The notes under the pieces are model-generated. The model made no database searches. It was not told the origin of the DNA and was given only the letters and a program-made list of their open reading frames with translations. Shown one piece after another: positions 60,517 through 64,000 of a stretch of DNA of 64,000 nucleotides. Position 1 is the stretch's first letter. Every line of letters begins with the position of its first letter. A program made the translations under genes and the position numbers. This DNA is from an uncultured Flavobacteriales bacterium (GTDB taxonomy: Bacteria > Bacteroidota > Bacteroidia > Flavobacteriales_D > CAJJDF01), in the NCBI GenBank assembly GCA_937129365.1, contig CAKZNB010000047.1, positions 1 through 64,000 of the forward strand, given 5' to 3'.

Positions 60517-61533
60517 TTAAATAGTACTTTTAAATTGGTTTAAAAATCGAATATCATTCTCAAAAAACATCCTTAAATCATTGATTTGGTATTTCAACAT
60601 AGCTATTCGCTCCACTCCCATTCCAAAAGCAAATCCTGTATACACTTTAGAGTCTATTCCGCAGTTTTCTAATACATTTGGATCTACCATTCCACAACCT
60701 AAAATTTCTAAAAACCCAGTATGTTTGCAAACATTACATCCTTTTCCAGAGCAAATATTACAACTTACATCAACCTCCGCGCTTGGCTCAGTAAATGGGA
60801 AATAAGAAGGTCTTAATCTGATTTCTGTTTTTTCTCCAAACATCTCTTTAGCAAAATAAAGAAGCGTTTGTTTTAAATCTGCAAATGATACGTTTTTGTC
60901 AATATACAATCCCTCCACTTGGTGAAATATACAGTGTGCTCTCGCAGAAATTGCTTCATTTCTAAAAACTCTTCCTGGTGAAATTGTACGAATTGGTGGA
61001 GTTGAATTCTCCATTACACGCACCTGAACACTTGAGGTGTGGGTTCTAAGTGCATTTTCTTTATCAATAAAAAAAGTATCTTGCATGTCTCTTGCAGGGT
61101 GTTCTTTTGGGAAATTCAATGCTGAGAAATTATGCCAGTCATCTTCAATTTCTGGTCCTTCAGAAATTGAATAGCCTATTCTTGAAAAAATATCAATTAT
61201 CTCATTTTTTACAATTGATAATGGATGCCTAGAGCCTAAATTATCCTCAGAAATTGGGAGTGATAAATCTAAAAACGATTCGCCAACATCTTCTTTACTC
61301 GCAAAGTTTGATGTTAATTCTACTATTTTTTCTTCAGTTTTTACTTTCAACTGATTAAGTAACTGACCAACTTCTTTTTTTTGTTCATTTGCTACAGTTT
61401 TAAAAGATGCAAATAACTCTTTTAAAACTCCTTTTTTTCCAAGAATTTTTATCCTTAACTGTTCAACTTCATCGAGCTTATTTGCCGAAAAAGTTTCTAC
61501 TTCTTTTAATAAATCTTCTATTTTTTCTTTCAT
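60517..61533 (-). CDS. pheS: Phenylalanine--tRNA ligase alpha subunit
   Basis: The product is 338 residues. An N-terminal coiled coil binds tRNA (about 1-85). Class II motifs are GSRHPLSIVKNEIIDIFSRIGY, FHQVEGLYIDKNVSFADLK, FRNEAISARAHC and GFAFGMGVERIAMLKY (motif 3). A cysteine-rich insert (CNICSGKGCNVCKHTG) looks like a zinc-binding loop, seen in some bacterial PheS. The beta subunit gene pheT is not in the window, as is common in Bacteroidota. It overlaps the upstream cyclophilin gene by 4 nt. Confidence 0.96.
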   Translation of the reverse strand: MKEKIEDLLKEVETFSANKLDEVEQLRIKILGKKGVLKELFASFKTVANEQKKEVGQLLNQLKVKTEEKIVELTSNFASKEDVGESFLDLSLPISEDNLGSRHPLSIVKNEIIDIFSRIGYSISEGPEIEDDWHNFSALNFPKEHPARDMQDTFFIDKENALRTHTSSVQVRVMENSTPPIRTISPGRVFRNEAISARAHCIFHQVEGLYIDKNVSFADLKQTLLYFAKEMFGEKTEIRLRPSYFPFTEPSAEVDVSCNICSGKGCNVCKHTGFLEILGCGMVDPNVLENCGIDSKVYTGFAFGMGVERIAMLKYQINDLRMFFENDIRFLNQFKSTI

Positions 61534-62300
61534 TTTTCTTCCTCGTTACTTAATAGTTTTTCCTTTTCCTTAACGCTTAAATACAATACTTCCATTTCCA
61601 TCATAGCATCTTCTACAGGACGATTCCCCAAAGCTCGGTTAACTTTTACGGCTGCAATATTATCAATTACTTCCAGTCCTTTTATAACTTGCCCAAAAAC
61701 TGTATAGGCAGCATCCAAAAATGGTATTCCTCCAATAGTTGTGTAAGTTGCAATTTGTTGTTCAGTAAATTTGAATCCTGGCAAAGAATCCATATTCCAA
61801 CCTGGTTGAGTACTTTGCTTACTTCTCTCAATTTGTTTGAGTTGAGCCACTGTATAAACTTTTCCTTGAGCTAAATAAAATTGAGAACCCGATGATGCTT
61901 TCTTTGGGTTTTGTGCATCACCTAATCTGGCAGCTGCCAATGCTCCTTTTCTATGAAACAAAGAGGTGTTAAATTCAGCAGGTATTGTGTATCCTGGCCC
62001 TCCATTTCCTAACATTTTGTTTGGGTCTGCATTTTTAGAATCTGGATCTCCTCCCTGGATCATAAATCCATTGATAACTCTGTGAAATAGTAAACTATCG
62101 TAAAATCCTTCTTTTACTAGTTTTATAAAATTTGCCTTGTGTTTTGGAGCTGAATCAGATAACTCAATATACATATCGCCCATGGAAGTGGTGATTTTAA
62201 CTATTGGTTCCCTATTCTTTTTGTCGTTTTTTCGCAACCCTGAGCACTGAATTAACGTAATAACAGCACAAAACAAAGCTACATTTCTTATAAATGTCAT
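61530..62300 (-). CDS. Cyclophilin-type peptidyl-prolyl isomerase, lipoprotein
   Basis: The product is 256 residues from the ATG at 62300, which gives a clean lipoprotein signal (LFCAVITLIQC, Cys about 19). The frame runs 29 codons further, but that would overlap the divergent gene at 62379. The cyclophilin domain has LFHRVINGFMIQGGDPDS, GNGGPGYTIPAEF, HRKGALAAARLGDAQNPKKASSGSQFYLAQG and AYTVFGQVIKGLEVID. An insert of about 35 residues after YLAQGKV is typical of the Bacteroidota form. Periplasmic foldase. Confidence 0.93.
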   Translation of the reverse strand: MTFIRNVALFCAVITLIQCSGLRKNDKKNREPIVKITTSMGDMYIELSDSAPKHKANFIKLVKEGFYDSLLFHRVINGFMIQGGDPDSKNADPNKMLGNGGPGYTIPAEFNTSLFHRKGALAAARLGDAQNPKKASSGSQFYLAQGKVYTVAQLKQIERSKQSTQPGWNMDSLPGFKFTEQQIATYTTIGGIPFLDAAYTVFGQVIKGLEVIDNIAAVKVNRALGNRPVEDAMMEMEVLYLSVKEKEKLLSNEEEK

Positions 62301-62378
62301 TTTTATTCTTATTTTTGAAAGTATAAAACTACTAAAATTAGATGTAGAATCTTTTAATAGCAGTAAAAAACACACACA

Positions 62379-62774
62379 ATGAAACAAATATCAATAGCAT
62401 CTTTGCTAATCGTATTAATGGCTCTTTCATTCTACAGTTGTAGAAAAGAGAAAGACACAACTGCAACAATAATTGTGGTAAATGCAGCACAACAACCAGT
62501 TTCTGGAGTTACTGTTAGGGTATATTGCCCAGATGCAACTTGTAATCAAGGAACAACTAGTGATGACATGGACCGCAAAGATGTAACTGGAAGTAACGGA
62601 AAAGTGAAATTTAATTACACTGAACAATACAAGCTAGGTCAAGCCGGATTTGCTGTGTTGGATGTAGAGGTTAGGCAATCTGCTGGTTCTGCAACCCCTG
62701 ATGCTACTGGAGTAGTAAAAATTGAGGAAGAACAAGAAAATGAACAAACTATTATTTGCCAAACTTGCCCTTAA
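62379..62774 (+). CDS. Small lipoprotein with carboxypeptidase-regulatory/Ig-like domain
   Basis: The product is 131 residues with lipobox LSFYSC (Cys21). One beta-sandwich domain follows (TATIIVVNAAQQPVSGVTVRVYCPDATCN ... VTGSNGKVKFNYTEQYKL ... VLDVEVRQS). The C-terminal stretch is acidic (KIEEEQENEQTIICQTCP), with cysteines at CNQG, ICQTCP. Function unknown. Divergent from the cyclophilin gene by 78 nt. Confidence 0.78.
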   Translation: MKQISIASLLIVLMALSFYSCRKEKDTTATIIVVNAAQQPVSGVTVRVYCPDATCNQGTTSDDMDRKDVTGSNGKVKFNYTEQYKLGQAGFAVLDVEVRQSAGSATPDATGVVKIEEEQENEQTIICQTCP

Positions 62775-62798
62775 TAAATAGACGCTAAAAATTAGTTG

Positions 62799-62830
62799 AA
62801 ATCCTTTCCAATACCTGGAAGGGATTTTTT
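62799..62830 (+). terminator. Rho-independent terminator after the small lipoprotein gene
   Basis: AAATCCtTTCCA pairs with TGGAAgGGATTT around a 5-nt loop, followed by a run of T. The stem has one internal mismatch. It lies between convergent genes ending at 62774 and 62837. Confidence 0.72.
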
Positions 62831-62836
62831 TTGCTT

Positions 62837-63172
62837 TTATTTTTCCTTATTAAAATATTCAAGAATTGCTTTTTTCATAAAAGTTTCTTGTTCGGTGGGC
62901 TTAAGGACTGGTAATTCTTTTACTAATTTGAAGTGTGGCCAAGCATCATCATCGTGTCCTGTATACTCGTAAAATCCATAAGGCTCCATTAGTGTGCAGA
63001 TTGCGATGTGCATCACATCTAGTTTTTGATCTTTGGATAACTTTACAAAACCTTGATTCAGTTCCTGAACTCCTATCATAAAAATTAGCGATTGCATATC
63101 CAATGGCTCATCCATATTCTGGGAAACCTCTGTGAGTAAATCACGCCATTTTTTTTCAAATTCAAAATCCAT
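62837..63172 (-). CDS. Conserved hypothetical protein
   Basis: The product is 111 residues, without signal peptide or membrane helix, mostly helical (FEKKWRDLLTEVSQNMDEPLDMQSLIFMIGVQELNQGFVKLSKDQKLDVMHIAICTLMEPYGFYE). The coherent composition and the gap structure support a real gene. I do not recognise a family. It starts 30 nt after the stop of the gene cut by the right edge. Confidence 0.72.
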   Translation of the reverse strand: MDFEFEKKWRDLLTEVSQNMDEPLDMQSLIFMIGVQELNQGFVKLSKDQKLDVMHIAICTLMEPYGFYEYTGHDDDAWPHFKLVKELPVLKPTEQETFMKKAILEYFNKEK

Positions 63173-63202
63173 GTGGCAAAATTAAAATAATTATTAAAAA
63201 TC

Positions 63203-64000
63203 CTATTGGTTTTCACTTTCATTTTTGATGTGTGTTAACACACGAACATGAATTCTATGGATAATAAAATCCGACCAAGCTTTCCAATAAAACTCTGGAG
63301 TAATGTCAACTTTGTACCAAGTTGTTCCCTCAAGAGAAGTGGTAGAATCATCAATACTTGTAAGCTTAAACTGCCCTTTTTGTGATTGAAAATATCCGTC
63401 TAAATGTGGCGGATGAATATCCCAAAAAGGATTAAATTCATTCATTGGTGTTGGCTGTTTCGCAACGTCAAATTGTAATAAATTAGGTTCATCCCAAGTA
63501 GTTATTGGCTCAACAAAACTACCTGTAGTAAAGTTGCAATAGCGTATTGCTCCAACACCACTTCCTTTAATTGTAGCGTCAGTTGGATAAGATATTCCTG
63601 TATTAAAAATCCAATCATTTGGTTCTTCTATTTTATTAAAAGTAACTACGTTTTCCCACACCTCATGCATTGGGGCATTTACTATAATTATCGTCTTCAC
63701 GGGAATTAAACTGGGGGAATTTAAAGAATCAAAACTCATACTTGATGCTGATAATAAAGTGATTCCAACAACAATGAGCGGAATATTGTTTTTGATGTTT
63801 TTATTTGTTTGGACTGAAATGAAAGCTCCAAACCATGTAAGTAAAGCTAAAATAGGTAAAGCCATCACAATACAAATCATCCCCTCCAAAGCAAAAACCA
63901 AAAGGCATAATAAAGCAATTCCTAAAGTTGAAAAACTTAGTTTATAGGCATCTTTTGCCGAGATTTCTTCGAAAAATCCAATGAGATACGGAGGTAAAAA
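63203..64000 (-). CDS. Membrane protein with C-terminal SRPBCC (START-like) domain (5' end beyond window)
   Basis: The frame is open from the stop at 63203 to the right edge, so the start lies outside; 265 residues are visible. The N-terminal part has at least three membrane helices (LSFSTLGIALLCLLVFALEG, MICIVMALPILALLTWFGAF, IPLIVVGITLLSASSM). A C-terminal SRPBCC-like domain runs from VKTIIIVNAPMHEVWENVVTF to ITPEFYWKAWSDFIIHRIHVRVLTHIK. The TTG at 63901 is not needed as a start because coding sequence continues through it. SRPBCC domains bind hydrophobic ligands; the function here is unknown. Confidence 0.82.
   Translation of the reverse strand, partial: FLPPYLIGFFEEISAKDAYKLSFSTLGIALLCLLVFALEGMICIVMALPILALLTWFGAFISVQTNKNIKNNIPLIVVGITLLSASSMSFDSLNSPSLIPVKTIIIVNAPMHEVWENVVTFNKIEEPNDWIFNTGISYPTDATIKGSGVGAIRYCNFTTGSFVEPITTWDEPNLLQFDVAKQPTPMNEFNPFWDIHPPHLDGYFQSQKGQFKLTSIDDSTTSLEGTTWYKVDITPEFYWKAWSDFIIHRIHVRVLTHIKNESENQ

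Overview
The window comes from a low-GC member of the Bacteroidota, most likely a marine or aquatic Flavobacteriales relative. The evidence is AT-rich DNA, Bacteroidota-type promoter elements of the form TAnnTTTG, almost no Shine-Dalgarno sequences, many SusC/TonB-type and lipoprotein genes, LytTR regulators with TPR kinases, a dimeric-type glycyl-tRNA synthetase, and conserved Bacteroidota families such as DUF2480 and the lptE-TPR-secG trio. No plasmid, phage, integron, CRISPR or insertion-sequence genes are visible; this looks like chromosome core with a few accessory pieces.

Layout. Positions 1-9372 (minus strand) are the first 3124 codons of a giant secreted adhesin-like protein that runs off the left edge. 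It is built from a signal peptide, a kelch/ELK-like propeller, Ig-like segments, a seven-motif FG-GAP propeller, a cadherin-like unit, six tandem six-cysteine repeats and two duplicated propellers. A short intergenic region with DnaA-box-like sequences separates it from a TPR histidine kinase / LytTR regulator pair (9619-12301). A tRNA-Leu(CAA) and the housekeeping run prs-rplY-pth follow, then two glycosyltransferases, a second TPR kinase/LytTR pair, and a translationally coupled HNH nuclease (to 20765). Positions 20768-34947 are mostly minus-strand: a VanX-like dipeptidase, rlmN, a SPOR protein, an OmpA lipoprotein, proline dehydrogenase, a Kir-type potassium channel, four FKBP peptidyl-prolyl isomerases clustered downstream of purL, and a YgiQ radical SAM protein. 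Then come lptE-TPR-secG, an SDR, glyS and ruvC.

Positions 40932-49610 look like a phosphate-acquisition locus: a signal-peptide/FN3-fused Na/Pi cotransporter, a divergent OprP-type porin, a beta-helix lipoprotein, a TonB-dependent receptor and a PhoB-like regulator. An identical 15-nt sequence (TTAAGTTAATGTTAA), or a 13/15 match to it, occurs in the intergenic regions of this locus, with TTAA cores exactly 11 nt apart as in PhoB/PhoP boxes. I propose it as the operator of a Bacteroidota Pho regulon. The rest (49607-64000) is an M50-like protease, rmlA, a polyprenyl synthase, mgtE, pepD, an rluB-type pseudouridine synthase, an aldehyde dehydrogenase, pheS, a cyclophilin and small conserved proteins, ending in a gene cut by the right edge.

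Non-coding structure is the second point of interest. Four intergenic copies of a 25-nt element have the layout GTCA, 7-nt arm, 5-nt loop, 7-nt arm, TC. The arms change in compensating pairs between copies, which resembles REP elements. A second hairpin repeat family flanks the rluB-like gene on both sides.
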